Shown: positions 51,380-61,806, counted from the first letter of the stretch. The stretch is DNA of 64,000 nt from Salinivibrio kushneri (GCF_005280275.1 NZ_CP040021.1:2753001-2817000); one strand, 5' to 3'. Translations and numbers: made by a program. The notes: generated from the letters alone by a model not told the origin.

Positions 51380-52360
51380 ATGACTGACCATGGCTTTGAT
51401 TTTCATACACTAACGCCAGATGTTCAGTTAAATGCGATTGAGTCAGTGGGGATCTATCCCCAATCAGGCTTGCTTGCGCTGAACAGCTATGAAAACCGTG
51501 TTGCCCAATTTGTCGCTGATGATGGCCAGCGCTATGTGGTGAAGTTTTACCGGCCCGGGCGCTGGTCTAACGCGCAAATTCTTGAAGAGCACGCGTTCTG
51601 CCATGAGCTCGCCCAAGCCGATATTCCCGTGGTGGCGCCTATCTACCGCGAGGGAACAAGCCTGTTTACCGCCGAGGGGTTTCGTTTTGCGTTGTTTCCC
51701 AGTGTCGGCGGCCGGGGTTTTGAAGTGGATAATTGGGATCAACTTGAGGCGGTCGGCCGTTACCTTGGCCGCCTACACCAAGTGGGCGCGGCGACCCCCT
51801 TCCAGGAACGGGCAAAGTTCGATCTCGACAGTCATCTTTATCAGCCTCGTCAGGTATTAAATGAGGCAAGTCTTATCCCAGAAGGCATTCAGGCGACCTT
51901 TTTCTCTGATCTTGACCACTTGATCGACGCCATTGCCGCACGCTGGCATACAGACTGGCCGGCTATCCGCTTGCACGGTGACTGCCATCCCAGCAACATT
52001 CTGTGGCGCGACGGTCCGCTGTTTGTGGATTTTGATGACACGCGTAACGGCCCTGCGATTCAAGACTTGTGGCTATTTTTAAACGGCAGTCGTGCCGATC
52101 AGCTTGCCCAACTCGATACCTTGGCGGAGGGTTATCGCGAATTTCGTGAATTCCCCGCCGACCAATTGCAACTGATCGAGCCATTGCGTGGTCTGAGAAT
52201 GGTGCACTATATGGCGTGGCTAGCAAAACGCTGGCAAGACCCTGCTTTTCCTCGTGCATTTCCTTGGTTTGCTGATGCAAAATACTGGGAAGGTCAAGTA
52301 CTGGCGTTTAAAGAACAACTTGCTACCCTACAAGCGCCACCGCTTACGCTGTACCCGTAA
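51380..52360 (+). CDS. srkA: Stress-response kinase SrkA (YihE/RdoA)
   Basis: A 326-residue Ser/Thr protein kinase of the aminoglycoside-phosphotransferase fold. Hallmarks are GLLALNSYENRVAQF, the ATP-binding VVKFYRPGRWSNAQILEEHAF, the catalytic RLHGDCHPSNILWRDG with HGD, and the metal-binding VDFDDTRNGPAIQDLW. In E. coli it counters programmed death under stress and lies before dsbA, as here. Start at ATG 51380 (MTDHGFDFHTLTPDV) is preferred to the longer open frame from 51305 because the family's N-terminus begins there. Confidence 0.94.
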   Translation: MTDHGFDFHTLTPDVQLNAIESVGIYPQSGLLALNSYENRVAQFVADDGQRYVVKFYRPGRWSNAQILEEHAFCHELAQADIPVVAPIYREGTSLFTAEGFRFALFPSVGGRGFEVDNWDQLEAVGRYLGRLHQVGAATPFQERAKFDLDSHLYQPRQVLNEASLIPEGIQATFFSDLDHLIDAIAARWHTDWPAIRLHGDCHPSNILWRDGPLFVDFDDTRNGPAIQDLWLFLNGSRADQLAQLDTLAEGYREFREFPADQLQLIEPLRGLRMVHYMAWLAKRWQDPAFPRAFPWFADAKYWEGQVLAFKEQLATLQAPPLTLYP

Positions 52361-52392
52361 GCGCTCAATCGATAACGGAGAGTCATTCAATC

Positions 52393-53100
52393 ATGTTAAA
52401 AAAACTGTTTCCTGTCCTACTCATCCTAGGCTTAACCGCCTGCTCTGAGCCTGAAAGCGTGACACAAACGTCATCACAAACCACGCAAACAGCAGAGTCT
52501 TCACAAACCCAGTCTGAGCCAGCAGCACCCATTGAGGTGGCTGATGCCAAGCCGGGCCGTTTCAAGGCGGGCGAAGACTACCAAGTGCTGGACACGCCAG
52601 CCACGGAGACACCGACCGTCACCGAGTTTTTCTCCTTCTACTGCCCGCACTGTTATCAATTTGAGCCATTGGTTCAACAGCTTAAGCAGCAGGTGCCCGA
52701 CAACGCCAAAGTGGTGAAAAATCACGTCTCCTTTATGGGCGGTGATATGGGCAGTGTCGTCACCCGTGCATACGCAACCGCCGTGGTACTTAACGCACAA
52801 GACACTATCATTCCGGTGATGTTTGATCGCATTCACGCGGCGCAAAACCCACCCAAATCATTGGCCGAGGTGCGCCAAATGTTTGTTGATAACGGCATTG
52901 ATGGCCAAGAGTTTGATGGTGCTTACAACAGCTTTGCAGCCAACTCAATGGCGAAGCGTTTTGACCAATCATTCGAAAAGGCGGGCCTGCGCGGCGTCCC
53001 TGCCGTGGTCGTGAACGGCAAGTATCATGTCACGCCGAAAACAGTGGAAACCCCTGAAGAATACTTTCAGTTGATCAACTTCTTGCTTACCCAAAAGTAA
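52393..53100 (+). CDS. dsbA: Thiol:disulfide interchange protein DsbA, possible lipoprotein
   Basis: DsbA oxidises cysteine pairs in exported proteins. The 235-residue protein has the active site FYCPHCYQF (Cys84, Cys87), conserved KVVKNHVSFMG and the cis-proline loop GVPAVVVNGKY. Unusually for a Vibrio-type DsbA, the signal ends in LTAC (Cys17), a good lipobox, followed by a Ser/Thr/Gln/Glu-rich linker (about 18-48) that would tether the domain to a membrane. Lipidated DsbA is known in Neisseria. E. coli and V. cholerae DsbA have ordinary cleaved signals. It is 30 bases after srkA. Its stop abuts that of the convergent comM gene. Confidence 0.93.
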   Translation: MLKKLFPVLLILGLTACSEPESVTQTSSQTTQTAESSQTQSEPAAPIEVADAKPGRFKAGEDYQVLDTPATETPTVTEFFSFYCPHCYQFEPLVQQLKQQVPDNAKVVKNHVSFMGGDMGSVVTRAYATAVVLNAQDTIIPVMFDRIHAAQNPPKSLAEVRQMFVDNGIDGQEFDGAYNSFAANSMAKRFDQSFEKAGLRGVPAVVVNGKYHVTPKTVETPEEYFQLINFLLTQK

Positions 53101-54624
53101 TTAGCTGACTTGGGCGTTGAGGTGGCGTAATAAGCCATCCATCGCCCGATACCCCAGCGCCTCAGCAAGGTGAGAGCGCTGGATGGTGTCAACATCGGCC
53201 AAATCCGCAATGGTTCTCGCCACTTTTATAATCCGATGATACGCCCGCACAGACAGCCCCAAACGATGCAAGGCTTGCTCTAAAAATGCCGCATCGGTTT
53301 GAGCCAGTTGGCAATGTTGTTCCATTTCTCGATTGCTTAGCAACGCATTAACCTTACCTTGACGCGCCACCATCCGCGTGCGCGCCGCTTCAACTCGGGC
53401 TTTTACCACCTCCGTTGACTCACCACGGTCTCCACCATTGGAGAGGCTCCCTCTTGGCAGTGCTGGGATGTCAATCGACATATCAAACCTATCTAATAAT
53501 GGCCCAGACAAACGGGCTAAATAGCGCAAGATTTGCTGTGGGTTTGAACGCGCGAGCTCTCCTTCATGATGGCCTGTGGGGCTAGGGTTTAATGCGCCTA
53601 TCAACTGAAAGCGCGCGGGAAAGCGGGTTTTGCCATTGGCGCGAGAGATAATAATCTCCCCCGACTCTAGCGGCTCACGCAGGGCATCAAGCACCCGGCG
53701 CTCGAACTCTGGCATTTCATCTAAAAACAGCACCCCATGGTGCGACAAAGAGATCTCTCCCGGGCGCGGGACGGTGCCACCCCCGACCAACGCCGCCATC
53801 GAGCTTGAGTGGTGGGGACTACGAAACGGGCGCTGACGCCAATTTCCTTCATGCAAGGGTTGCTGGGTTAAAGAAGTCACCGCCGCGGAGGCCAGTGCTT
53901 CTTCATCATTCATGGGCGGGAGTAAATCGCACAAACGCGAGGCCAGCATGGTTTTGCCGGTGCCGGGTGGGCCAACAAAAAGGAGATTGTGAGAGCCACT
54001 CGCGGCGATTTCGAGCGCCCGCTTGCCTTGCTGTTGGCCGATAATGTCACGCAAACACCGGGTCGGCGGTGGATCGGGGGCCTCAACCTGGTTTGTATTC
54101 AAACAAAGGCTTTGTTGGCCTGTCAGGTGCTGACCCACCGCAATCAGATCAGGGGCGGACACATGGCGCTCATTGTCCACCAATGCGACCTGGCTGGCGT
54201 TATCATCTGGCACCACCAGTGCGCGCTGCGCTTTTTGACAGGCAAGCGCGGCGGGCAAGGCCCCTTTAACCGGCCGTAGCTGCCCAGACAAAGCCAGCTC
54301 CCCCAAAAACTCGAATTCGTTGAGCCGCTTCTCCGGCAGTTGCCCAGACGCCACCAAGATCCCAAGTGCAATCGGTAAATCAAACCGTCCACCTTCTTTG
54401 GGTAAGTCAGCCGGTGCAAGGTTAACGGTGATCCGACGTGATGGGAACTCAAAGTTAGAGGTCACAATCGCACTTCTCACCCTGTCTCGGGCTTCTTTCA
54501 CCGTGGTTTCCGGCAGCCCCACCAGCGCAAAACCAGGTAAACCATTGGATATATGCACTTCTACCGTTACATTTGGTGCTTGCACGCCCACACAGGCTCG
54601 ACTGTGCACTATCGCTAATGCCAT
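53101..54624 (-). CDS. comM: Magnesium-chelatase-like competence ATPase ComM (YifB)
   Basis: ComM is an AAA+ hexameric helicase of the Mg-chelatase family that promotes branch migration of D-loops during natural transformation. The 507-residue length is normal. It has an N-terminal Lon-like fold (about 1-165, MALAIVHSRACVGVQAP), Walker A FVGPPGTGKTMLASRL, a Walker B-like ISLSHHGVLFLDEMPEF, and a C-terminal domain ending EALGYRAMDGLLRHL. In E. coli yifB lies next to the ilv operon, as here. The gene is divergent from ilvL and convergent with dsbA. Confidence 0.95.
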   Translation of the reverse strand: MALAIVHSRACVGVQAPNVTVEVHISNGLPGFALVGLPETTVKEARDRVRSAIVTSNFEFPSRRITVNLAPADLPKEGGRFDLPIALGILVASGQLPEKRLNEFEFLGELALSGQLRPVKGALPAALACQKAQRALVVPDDNASQVALVDNERHVSAPDLIAVGQHLTGQQSLCLNTNQVEAPDPPPTRCLRDIIGQQQGKRALEIAASGSHNLLFVGPPGTGKTMLASRLCDLLPPMNDEEALASAAVTSLTQQPLHEGNWRQRPFRSPHHSSSMAALVGGGTVPRPGEISLSHHGVLFLDEMPEFERRVLDALREPLESGEIIISRANGKTRFPARFQLIGALNPSPTGHHEGELARSNPQQILRYLARLSGPLLDRFDMSIDIPALPRGSLSNGGDRGESTEVVKARVEAARTRMVARQGKVNALLSNREMEQHCQLAQTDAAFLEQALHRLGLSVRAYHRIIKVARTIADLADVDTIQRSHLAEALGYRAMDGLLRHLNAQVS

Positions 54625-54875
54625 TTTCTCTCCGCGTTGCCCTTGTTAGCCACTATGAAACCCGGCTCTTATAGTGCCGAGCCAATTTATGATTAAGAGT
54701 ATTTTTTTCTTGTCATGCGAGTGAGGTCTGTGATACCACTACAAATGCACAACAATTAAACACGAGACTCGGCGACAGATCGGGTTCGTGACTGACCTGT
54801 AACAAGCAGGCATAAACAAAAAACAAATTAACAAAAAGCTCATAAAATGGGCTAACGACAAGAAAAGACAGACAA

Positions 54876-54941
54876 ATGCTTAACTTCGCTATCGTCCTAA
54901 TTATTCGCCTCATCGTGGTCATTATGCCGCGAGGGGTTTAG
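54876..54941 (+). CDS. ilvL: ilv operon leader peptide IlvL
   Basis: A 21-codon leader ORF (ATG 54876, TAG 54939-54941) whose product is about 60 percent branched-chain residues: five Ile, four Val and three Leu among 21, in the order MLNFAIVLII then RLIVVIMPRGV. It resembles the E. coli ilvGMEDA leader peptide, in which ribosome stalling at Ile, Val and Leu codons controls attenuation. A Rho-independent hairpin follows 31 bases later, and ilvG another 112 bases on. No convincing promoter -35 was found, although TAAAAT occurs at 54843. Confidence 0.88.
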   Translation: MLNFAIVLIIRLIVVIMPRGV

Positions 54942-54972
54942 GTACGCGAAATACAGCAGCAACATCGCAACC

Positions 54973-55007
54973 AAGCCCCCGCAACCAACAGGTTCGGGGG
55001 CTTTTTT
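54973..55007 (+). terminator. Attenuator of ilvGMEDA
   Basis: AAGCCCCCG-C-AACC pairs with GGTT-CGGGGGCTT around an AACA loop (13 pairs with a bulged C), followed by six T. The location between the leader peptide and ilvG makes it the transcription attenuator; relief is expected when ribosomes stall on Ile, Val or Leu codons. Confidence 0.88.
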
Positions 55008-55114
55008 CATTCATGTGGCGATAGCCACGCGACAACGGAAGCAACAATGATGGAGAGCGCAGAGACCGATCATTCGCCCGCCTGCCCTCCCCGTTCATAC
55101 GGGGAGGGACGAGG

Positions 55115-56761
55115 ATGACAGGTGCACAATGGGTTGTGGAAGCCTTACATAAGCAAGGCGTTGAAACCGTATTTGGGTATCCAGGCGGTGCCATCATGCC
55201 TGTGTATGATGCCCTCTATGATGGTGGGGTTGAACATATTTTATGTCGCCACGAACAAGGCGCGGCGATGGCCGCCATCGGGTATGCCCGCGCCAGTGGC
55301 CGCCCTGGCGTCTGCCTGGCGACATCAGGGCCGGGCGCCACTAACTTAGTCACCGGGCTTGCCGATGCAATGATGGACTCGGTGCCCGTGGTCGCGATCA
55401 CCGGCCAAGTTGCCAGTCCGCTAATTGGAACGGATGCCTTTCAAGAGATTGATGTCCTCGGCTTATCGCTTGCCTGCACCAAACACAGTTTTCTGGTCAC
55501 TGATCCGGCCGAGCTTACTACCACCTTAGCGCAGGCATTCGAAATAGCACAATCAGGCCGTCCTGGCCCGGTATTGGTCGATATCGCTAAAGATGTGCAA
55601 CAAGCACTGATCCCACACACGGAAACTCAAGTTCGCACCGCAAACGCTGATCCTGTCGACAACCAAGCGCTCGAAAAGGCCAATGCGCTGATTCGAACCA
55701 GTGAGCGCCCTATGGTCTACTTGGGCGGTGGCGTGATACTCGGTAAAGCGACCCAGGCATTACGTGATTACTTGGATCACAGTCAGCTACCTGTCGTGAG
55801 CACGCTGAAAGGCTTGGGCACAGTTGAAGCAAACTATCCGTATTACCTCGGGATGCTCGGCATGCATGGCACCAAAGCGGCCAACCTTGCGGTGCAAGCG
55901 TCTGATTTGCTGATTGTCATCGGCGCGCGCTTTGATGACCGGGTGACCGGCAAGCTCGATACCTTTGCCCCCCATGCCAATGTGGTGCACCTGGATATCG
56001 ATGCCGCCGAAATCAATAAACTGCGCCGCGCACAAGCACCGGTTTGCGCCCCACTCAATCAAGTGCTCCCTGCACTCGCCTGCCCTGATACCTCACCGGC
56101 ATGGCGGGCGCAAATAACCGAATGGCAAACCACTCACGCGTGGCGCTACGACCACCCTGGCGAGGCGATCTATGCCCCCGCCTTACTCAAACACTTATCC
56201 GATAGCATGCCTGCAAGCACAGTGGTTGCCACCGATGTGGGTCAACACCAAATGTGGGTCGCGCAACATGTTCGCCCCTCTCAACCCGAGAACCTGCTGA
56301 CCTCCGCAGGACTAGGGACCATGGGATTTGGCTTGCCTGCCGCGATGGGGGCCAAAGTGGCTCGCCCCGAGGATGAAGTGGTGTTGGTGTCCGGAGATGG
56401 TTCATTCATGATGAACGTCCAAGAGCTGGGCACACTGAAGCGTCGCGGGATCGGGGTGAAAATCATCCTGCTGGATAACCAACGCTTGGGCATGGTGCGT
56501 CAATGGCAACAGCTGTTTTTCGAGCAACGTTACAGTGAAACTGACCTGTCTGATAACCCGGACTTTCTCACCCTAGCGCGCGCCTTTGATATTCCTGGAC
56601 ACAGTATCCAGCGCAAAGACGAAGTCGAGGACGCGCTCAACACCTTGATGGCACATCAAGGCCCGTATTTGCTGCATGTTGCCATTGATGAGATGGAAAA
56701 CGTATGGCCGCTGGTACCACCCGGCGCGGCAAACCAACAAATGATGGAGCAAGACTTATGA
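55115..56761 (+). CDS. ilvG: Acetohydroxyacid synthase II large subunit IlvG
   Basis: IlvG with IlvM makes acetolactate and acetohydroxybutyrate, using TPP, FAD and Mg2+. The 548-residue protein is full length and shows no frameshift, unlike E. coli K-12 ilvG. Visible are the N-terminal [33 protein letters not shown] with catalytic Glu (about 47), and the TPP-binding [17 protein letters not shown] ... [11 protein letters not shown] (about 425-470). It begins at ATG 55115 behind GAGG and overlaps ilvM by 4 bases. First structural gene of the attenuated ilvGMEDA operon. Confidence 0.96.
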   Translation: MTGAQWVVEALHKQGVETVFGYPGGAIMPVYDALYDGGVEHILCRHEQGAAMAAIGYARASGRPGVCLATSGPGATNLVTGLADAMMDSVPVVAITGQVASPLIGTDAFQEIDVLGLSLACTKHSFLVTDPAELTTTLAQAFEIAQSGRPGPVLVDIAKDVQQALIPHTETQVRTANADPVDNQALEKANALIRTSERPMVYLGGGVILGKATQALRDYLDHSQLPVVSTLKGLGTVEANYPYYLGMLGMHGTKAANLAVQASDLLIVIGARFDDRVTGKLDTFAPHANVVHLDIDAAEINKLRRAQAPVCAPLNQVLPALACPDTSPAWRAQITEWQTTHAWRYDHPGEAIYAPALLKHLSDSMPASTVVATDVGQHQMWVAQHVRPSQPENLLTSAGLGTMGFGLPAAMGAKVARPEDEVVLVSGDGSFMMNVQELGTLKRRGIGVKIILLDNQRLGMVRQWQQLFFEQRYSETDLSDNPDFLTLARAFDIPGHSIQRKDEVEDALNTLMAHQGPYLLHVAIDEMENVWPLVPPGAANQQMMEQDL

Positions 56762-57015
56762 TGCAACACCAGTTTTCAATTCATGCCACCCACAGCCCTG
56801 AACTGCTCGAGCGTGTTTTGCGTGTGATCCGTCATCGCGGCTTTACGGTTTGTCAATTCAATATGTCTTTGCCTTCAGAAAGCGGCCAAGTAATTTTTGA
56901 CGTCACCGTCGAAAGCCAAAGAGCGATCGAGACCTTGCGACCACAACTGACTAAGCTATGGGACGTGGCTGAGGTCATGATGTCCTCATCCCAGCCACAC
57001 TCCCTACGCGCATAA
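56758..57015 (+). CDS. ilvM: Acetohydroxyacid synthase II small subunit IlvM
   Basis: An 85-residue ACT-domain regulatory subunit of acetohydroxyacid synthase II. The start [29 protein letters not shown] is very similar to E. coli IlvM. It begins within the ilvG stop (ATGA overlap at 56758-56761), so the two subunits are translationally coupled; an ORF from 56704 merely continues backward over ilvG. The N-terminal MMQHQ gives an alternative ATG at 56761. Confidence 0.93.
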   Translation: MMQHQFSIHATHSPELLERVLRVIRHRGFTVCQFNMSLPSESGQVIFDVTVESQRAIETLRPQLTKLWDVAEVMMSSSQPHSLRA

Positions 57016-57033
57016 CCAAAAAGGAAGAAAAGA

Positions 57034-57975
57034 ATGTCGACAAATACCGCTGATTACATTTGGTCTAACGGTGAAATGATCGCTTGGCAGGATGCCACCG
57101 TGCACGTACTCACGCACGCCATGCACTATGGTACCTCGGTGTTTGAGGGGATCCGCTGCTACGACACGCCGAACGGCCCAGTGGTGTTTCGCCATCGCGA
57201 GCACATGCAGCGCTTGAAAGACTCGGCCAAAATATATCGTTTTCCAATCCCCTACAGCGTCGACGCGCTGATGGAAGCGTGTCGTGAAACCTTACGCGTG
57301 AACCAACTACGCTCTGCCTACATTCGCCCGCTGGGGTTTGTGGGCAACGTTGGCCTAGGGGTCTGCCCGCCACCTGATACACAAATGGATATCATCATCG
57401 CCGCGTTTAGCTGGGGAAGCTACTTAGGGGAAGAAGCGCTCGCCCAAGGGGTGGATGCCATGGTGTCGAGCTGGAACCGAGCGGCCCCCAACACGATTCC
57501 GACCGCGGCCAAAGCCGGCGGCAACTATTTATCATCCCTCTTAGTAGGGGGGGAAGCGCGTCGTCACGGCTATGCCGAGGGCATTGCCTTAGATGTACGC
57601 GGCTACCTGTCCGAAGGGGCCGGTGAGAACCTCTTTATTGTTAAAAATGGTGTGATCAGCACCCCACCCGCCACCAGTGCCATTTTGCCGGGGCTCACGC
57701 GTGATTCCATCATCACCCTAGCGAAAGAAAAAGGGCTCACCATTTGCGAAGAGCCGATTGCACGTGAAGCACTGTATCTAGCCGATGAAGTCTTTATGAC
57801 CGGCACCGCGGCAGAAATCGTGCCGGTGCGTAGCGTTGATCAGATCACCGTCGGTGAGGGCCAGCGAGGCCCGATCACCGCCTCACTACAACAAGCCTTC
57901 TTTGGCTTATTTGATGGCACCACCGAAGACAAATGGGGCTGGCTTGACCCGGTTTACCCAGACCAGAGCGCATAA
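57034..57975 (+). CDS. ilvE: Branched-chain amino acid aminotransferase IlvE
   Basis: IlvE transaminates the keto acids of isoleucine, valine and leucine with glutamate. The 313-residue class IV PLP enzyme shows [34 protein letters not shown] at the start, the catalytic Lys160 in [11 protein letters not shown], and the PLP-phosphate region [13 protein letters not shown] ... [11 protein letters not shown]. It follows ilvM by 18 bases and has its own AAGGAAG ribosome site. Confidence 0.97.
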   Translation: MSTNTADYIWSNGEMIAWQDATVHVLTHAMHYGTSVFEGIRCYDTPNGPVVFRHREHMQRLKDSAKIYRFPIPYSVDALMEACRETLRVNQLRSAYIRPLGFVGNVGLGVCPPPDTQMDIIIAAFSWGSYLGEEALAQGVDAMVSSWNRAAPNTIPTAAKAGGNYLSSLLVGGEARRHGYAEGIALDVRGYLSEGAGENLFIVKNGVISTPPATSAILPGLTRDSIITLAKEKGLTICEEPIAREALYLADEVFMTGTAAEIVPVRSVDQITVGEGQRGPITASLQQAFFGLFDGTTEDKWGWLDPVYPDQSA

Positions 57976-57992
57976 GGCAAAGGAGTCGTAAT

Positions 57993-59834
57993 ATGCCAAC
58001 CTATCGTTCCAAAACGACTACCCACGGTCGCAACATGGCAGGGGCGCGTGCATTATGGCGCGCCACTGGCGTCAAAGATGATGATTTCGGCAAACCCATT
58101 ATCGCCGTGGTCAACTCATTTACCCAGTTTGTCCCCGGCCATGTCCATCTCAAAGACATGGGTCAGCTGGTCGCCAAGGAAATCGAGCAAGCAGGCGGTA
58201 TCGCCAAAGAGTTCAATACCATCGCCGTTGATGATGGCATCGCCATGGGTCATGGCGGCATGCTGTACTCACTGCCTTCCCGTGAGATTATCGCAGACTC
58301 GGTCGAGTATATGGTCAATGCACACTGTGCCGATGCCATGGTCTGCATTTCTAACTGTGACAAAATCACCCCGGGCATGTTGATGGCCTCAATGCGACTC
58401 AATGTCCCGGTGATCTTTGTTTCCGGTGGCCCCATGGAAGCGGGGAAAACCAAGCTCTCCGATCAGATCCTAAAACTCGATTTGGTCGATGCCATGATGC
58501 AAGGGGCCAACCCTGATGTGTCCGATGAGCAAAGCGAGCAGATTGAGCGTTCCGCTTGCCCGACATGCGGGTCGTGCTCCGGCATGTTTACCGCCAACTC
58601 GATGAACTGTCTCACCGAAGCGCTGGGGCTCAGCCAACCCGGTAATGGGTCGATGCTCGCCACCCATGCAGACCGTGAGCAACTGTTCATCAACGCCGGC
58701 AAACGGATAGTCGGGCTGGCCAAGCGCTATTATGAGCAGGACGATGACAGCATCCTACCGCGCAATATCGCCAACCGCGCCTCGTTTGAAAACGCGATGG
58801 CGCTCGATATTGCCATGGGCGGGTCAACCAATACCGTCTTACACCTACTGGCGGCTGCACAAGAAGGCGACGTCCATTTCGATATGGATGATATCGATCG
58901 TATGTCACGCCAAGTGCCTCACCTTTGCAAGGTGGCGCCATCGACGCCGCAATATCACATGGAAGATGTGCACCGTGCTGGCGGGGTAATGGGGATCCTC
59001 GGTGAGCTTCAGCGCGCCAACCTGCTAAACGTCGAGCAACAAACCGTGCTGGGCATGAGCCTCAAAGAGCAACTGGCGCAATACGACATCGTGCAAACCG
59101 ATGATGAAGCGATTAAAGCCTTCTATCGCGCCGGGCCAGCGGGCATTCGTACCACCCAAGCTTTCTCGCAAAGCTGTCGCTGGGACACCCTGGATGATGA
59201 TCGCCAATCAGGCTGTATCCGTGCCCATGAATACGCCTTTAGCCAAGACGGTGGTTTAGCCGTGCTACAAGGCAATATCGCGCTCAATGGCTGTATCGTC
59301 AAAACCGCTGGGGTCGATGAAAGTATTCTGACCTTCGAAGGGCCAGCCGTGGTGTTTGAAAGTCAAGACCACGCGGTGGATGCCATCCTCGGGGGGGAAG
59401 TGAAAGCCGGTGATGTGGTGGTGATCCGTTACGAAGGGCCGAAAGGGGGGCCAGGCATGCAAGAAATGCTCTATCCCACCACCTACTTAAAATCGATGGG
59501 ATTGGGCAAATCCTGCGCCCTGCTCACTGATGGGCGCTTCTCTGGTGGCACCTCTGGGCTGTCTATTGGTCATGTCTCTCCCGAGGCAGCGAACGGCGGC
59601 ACCATTGCGTTAGTGGAAAACGGCGATCGTATTCGTATTGATATCCCCACTCGCGAAATCAGTCTGCTAGTGGACGAAGCGACACTGGCCACCCGCCGCA
59701 CCGAAGTAAACGCACGCGGCTGGAAGCCCAAAGACCGTCAACGCCAGGTCTCTTACGCGTTAAAAGCCTATGCCAGCCTCGCCACCAGCGCCGATAAAGG
59801 TGCGGTGCGCGATCGCAGTAAATTGGAGGAGTAA
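57993..59834 (+). CDS. ilvD: Dihydroxyacid dehydratase IlvD
   Basis: IlvD dehydrates the dihydroxy acids to the keto acids that IlvE uses. It binds an oxygen-sensitive [4Fe-4S] cluster in enterics. The 613-residue protein has cluster cysteines in [12 protein letters not shown] (Cys122) and [11 protein letters not shown] (Cys195), [15 protein letters not shown] and the end segment [11 protein letters not shown]. It begins 17 bases after ilvE behind AAAGGAG and ends 2 bases before ilvA. Confidence 0.97.
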   Translation: MPTYRSKTTTHGRNMAGARALWRATGVKDDDFGKPIIAVVNSFTQFVPGHVHLKDMGQLVAKEIEQAGGIAKEFNTIAVDDGIAMGHGGMLYSLPSREIIADSVEYMVNAHCADAMVCISNCDKITPGMLMASMRLNVPVIFVSGGPMEAGKTKLSDQILKLDLVDAMMQGANPDVSDEQSEQIERSACPTCGSCSGMFTANSMNCLTEALGLSQPGNGSMLATHADREQLFINAGKRIVGLAKRYYEQDDDSILPRNIANRASFENAMALDIAMGGSTNTVLHLLAAAQEGDVHFDMDDIDRMSRQVPHLCKVAPSTPQYHMEDVHRAGGVMGILGELQRANLLNVEQQTVLGMSLKEQLAQYDIVQTDDEAIKAFYRAGPAGIRTTQAFSQSCRWDTLDDDRQSGCIRAHEYAFSQDGGLAVLQGNIALNGCIVKTAGVDESILTFEGPAVVFESQDHAVDAILGGEVKAGDVVVIRYEGPKGGPGMQEMLYPTTYLKSMGLGKSCALLTDGRFSGGTSGLSIGHVSPEAANGGTIALVENGDRIRIDIPTREISLLVDEATLATRRTEVNARGWKPKDRQRQVSYALKAYASLATSADKGAVRDRSKLEE

Positions 59835-59836
59835 GC

Positions 59837-61396
59837 ATGCAACAGGCCCAACCCTCAAGGGTACAACCGATGGACGGTGCTGATTACCTTAGAGATATCT
59901 TGCGCGCGCCTGTTTATGAAGTGGCGATGACCTCGCCTCTTCAAACCATGAAGCGCTTATCTGAGCGTTTCAATAATCAGGTACAGCTCAAGCGTGAAGA
60001 TCGCCAACCGGTCCACTCATTTAAACTACGCGGCGCGCACAACATGATGGCGCAACTGACTGAGGCGCAAAAAAAAGCGGGTGTGATTGCGGCATCGGCG
60101 GGTAACCACGCTCAGGGCGTCGCTCTATCGGGTAGCCGCCTTGGGGTGAAAGCGACCATCGTGATGCCGCGCACCACGCCAGCCATTAAGGTCGACGCGG
60201 TACGCGGCTTCGGCGGCCATGTGGTGCTGCACGGTAATAATTTCGATGAAGCCAAAGGCATGGCACAGCAGCTCGCCGACGAACACGGTTATACCTTTGT
60301 GCCCCCTTTTGATCATCCCCAAGTGATTGCTGGACAGGGCACCATTGGCTTAGAGCTGGTGCAACAAAATGGTCACCTCGATTATATTTTTCTGCCCGTT
60401 GGAGGCGGGGGCATCGCCGCGGGCGTGGCCGTGCTTATCAAACAACTGATGCCCAACATCAAAGTCATCGGCGTCGAGGCGGAAGACTCTGCCTGTCTAC
60501 GTGCGGCATTAGATGCTGGCTTCCCAGTGACGCTCGACAGAGTGGGCACCTTTGCCGACGGTGTGGCCGTGAAACGTATCGGCGATGAGTCTTTCCGGCT
60601 TTGTCAGCAATACTTAGATGACAGCATCACGGTATCGAGTGATGCGATTTGTGCCGCGGTGCAAGACATCTTTGAGGATACGCGAGCCATCTCCGAGCCC
60701 TCTGGCGCCTTGGCATTAGCCGGCCTGAAGCAATACGTGGAAAAGCACCAGCTCAAAGATAAACAGCTGGCGGCCGTGTTGTCTGGTGCCAATACCAATT
60801 TCCACTCGCTGCGCTACGTCTCTGAGCGCGCGGAGCTTGGCGAGAAGCGAGAGGGCTTACTGGCTGTCACCATCCCCGAGCAAACCGGCGCCTTTTTTAA
60901 TTTTTGTCAGATATTGGGCGATCGCGCCGTCACCGAGTTCAATTATCGGTATGGCGATGACCATCTCGCCAATATCTTCGTCGGTGTCAGATTACTCGGC
61001 GGACAAGAAGAGTTGGACAATATCCTGCGCGATTTGCGCCAAGCCGGCTATCCGGTCGAAGATTTGTCCGATGATGAAATGGCTAAAGTGCACGTGCGCT
61101 ATATGATTGGTGGCCGACCATTGGCCAACCTCAGTGAACGGCTTTATAGTTTTGAGTTTCCTGAATACCCAGGAGCATTACTACACTTTTTGCAAACCTT
61201 GGGCACCCATTGGAACATCAGCCTGTTCAATTATCGTAACCATGGTTCGGACTATGGTCGCGTACTGTGCGGCTTCGAAATTGGCGACCAGGACTTGCTC
61301 GCTTTTACGGCCCATTTGCGGGAGCTTGGGTATGGCTGGAAAGACGAGACGTCGAACCCGGCTTATCGCTTTTTCCTGTCAAAAACCACCGATTAA
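59837..61396 (+). CDS. ilvA: Threonine deaminase IlvA, biosynthetic
   Basis: IlvA converts threonine to 2-oxobutyrate, the committed step to isoleucine, and is inhibited by isoleucine. The 519-residue protein has the PLP lysine Lys63 in PVHSFKLRGAHNMM, the phosphate-binding glycine loop VGGGGIAAGVAVL (about 190) and two C-terminal ACT-like regulatory domains (about 335-425 and 430-515), which distinguish it from the catabolic enzyme. It closes ilvGMEDA and is followed by a strong palindrome. Confidence 0.97.
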   Translation: MQQAQPSRVQPMDGADYLRDILRAPVYEVAMTSPLQTMKRLSERFNNQVQLKREDRQPVHSFKLRGAHNMMAQLTEAQKKAGVIAASAGNHAQGVALSGSRLGVKATIVMPRTTPAIKVDAVRGFGGHVVLHGNNFDEAKGMAQQLADEHGYTFVPPFDHPQVIAGQGTIGLELVQQNGHLDYIFLPVGGGGIAAGVAVLIKQLMPNIKVIGVEAEDSACLRAALDAGFPVTLDRVGTFADGVAVKRIGDESFRLCQQYLDDSITVSSDAICAAVQDIFEDTRAISEPSGALALAGLKQYVEKHQLKDKQLAAVLSGANTNFHSLRYVSERAELGEKREGLLAVTIPEQTGAFFNFCQILGDRAVTEFNYRYGDDHLANIFVGVRLLGGQEELDNILRDLRQAGYPVEDLSDDEMAKVHVRYMIGGRPLANLSERLYSFEFPEYPGALLHFLQTLGTHWNISLFNYRNHGSDYGRVLCGFEIGDQDLLAFTAHLRELGYGWKDETSNPAYRFFLSKTTD

Positions 61397-61408
61397 TCCG
61401 CAATAAAA

Positions 61409-61440
61409 AGCCCGACATTAATGTCGGGCTGGGTTTATTC
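61409..61440. terminator. Bidirectional terminator after ilvA
   Basis: AGCCCGACATTAATGTCGGGCT is a perfect 22-base palindrome. On the minus strand it is followed by TTTTTATTG and on the plus strand by GGGTTTATT, so it ends ilvA and, more strongly, the convergent XRE gene. Confidence 0.88.
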
Positions 61441-61806
61441 GTTTGGCGGCTCTGGGGTCAGGGTGACCACATATTCGGCAATGGACAACGCGTTATCCAT
61501 TACTGTCTGTCGTGCCATTTGCGGGAGCTGACTCAGCAAGCTCGTCAATGCGGCGAGATCATCACGGTGAGAGAAGGCGATGTCTCGCTCATCCGTTTCA
61601 CCATGCACAAACCAGTTGAAGGGTCGGCCGGTAATTTCCGCTATCATGACCAGCGCGAGGATTTTCGGATCCGTTTTCCCCGACTCCATATCCAAATAGG
61701 TTTGGCGCGCGACATTCAAACGCTTCGCCATGTCTACTTGGGTTATCTTACTAAATTCCCGTGCTTCACGGATCCGTTGCGCGATGCGCGCCGTCGAAAT
61801 CACCAT
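61435..61806 (-). CDS. XRE-family HTH regulator, copy A
   Basis: A 123-residue protein with an N-terminal Cro/C1-type helix-turn-helix (about 6-62): IAQRIREAREFSKITQVDMAKRLNVARQTYLDMESGKTDPKI. This is followed by ITGRPFNWFVHGE and a helical C-terminal half (about 75-115). It is a clear paralogue of the protein at 61993-62364: same length, the same VARQTYLD[MI]E[SN]GKT[DE]P core, the same RP-x-x-WFV segment and a similar tail. It is convergent with ilvA. The target and ligand are unknown. It has no toxin partner, so it is not simply an antitoxin. Confidence 0.88.
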   Translation of the reverse strand: MVISTARIAQRIREAREFSKITQVDMAKRLNVARQTYLDMESGKTDPKILALVMIAEITGRPFNWFVHGETDERDIAFSHRDDLAALTSLLSQLPQMARQTVMDNALSIAEYVVTLTPEPPNE

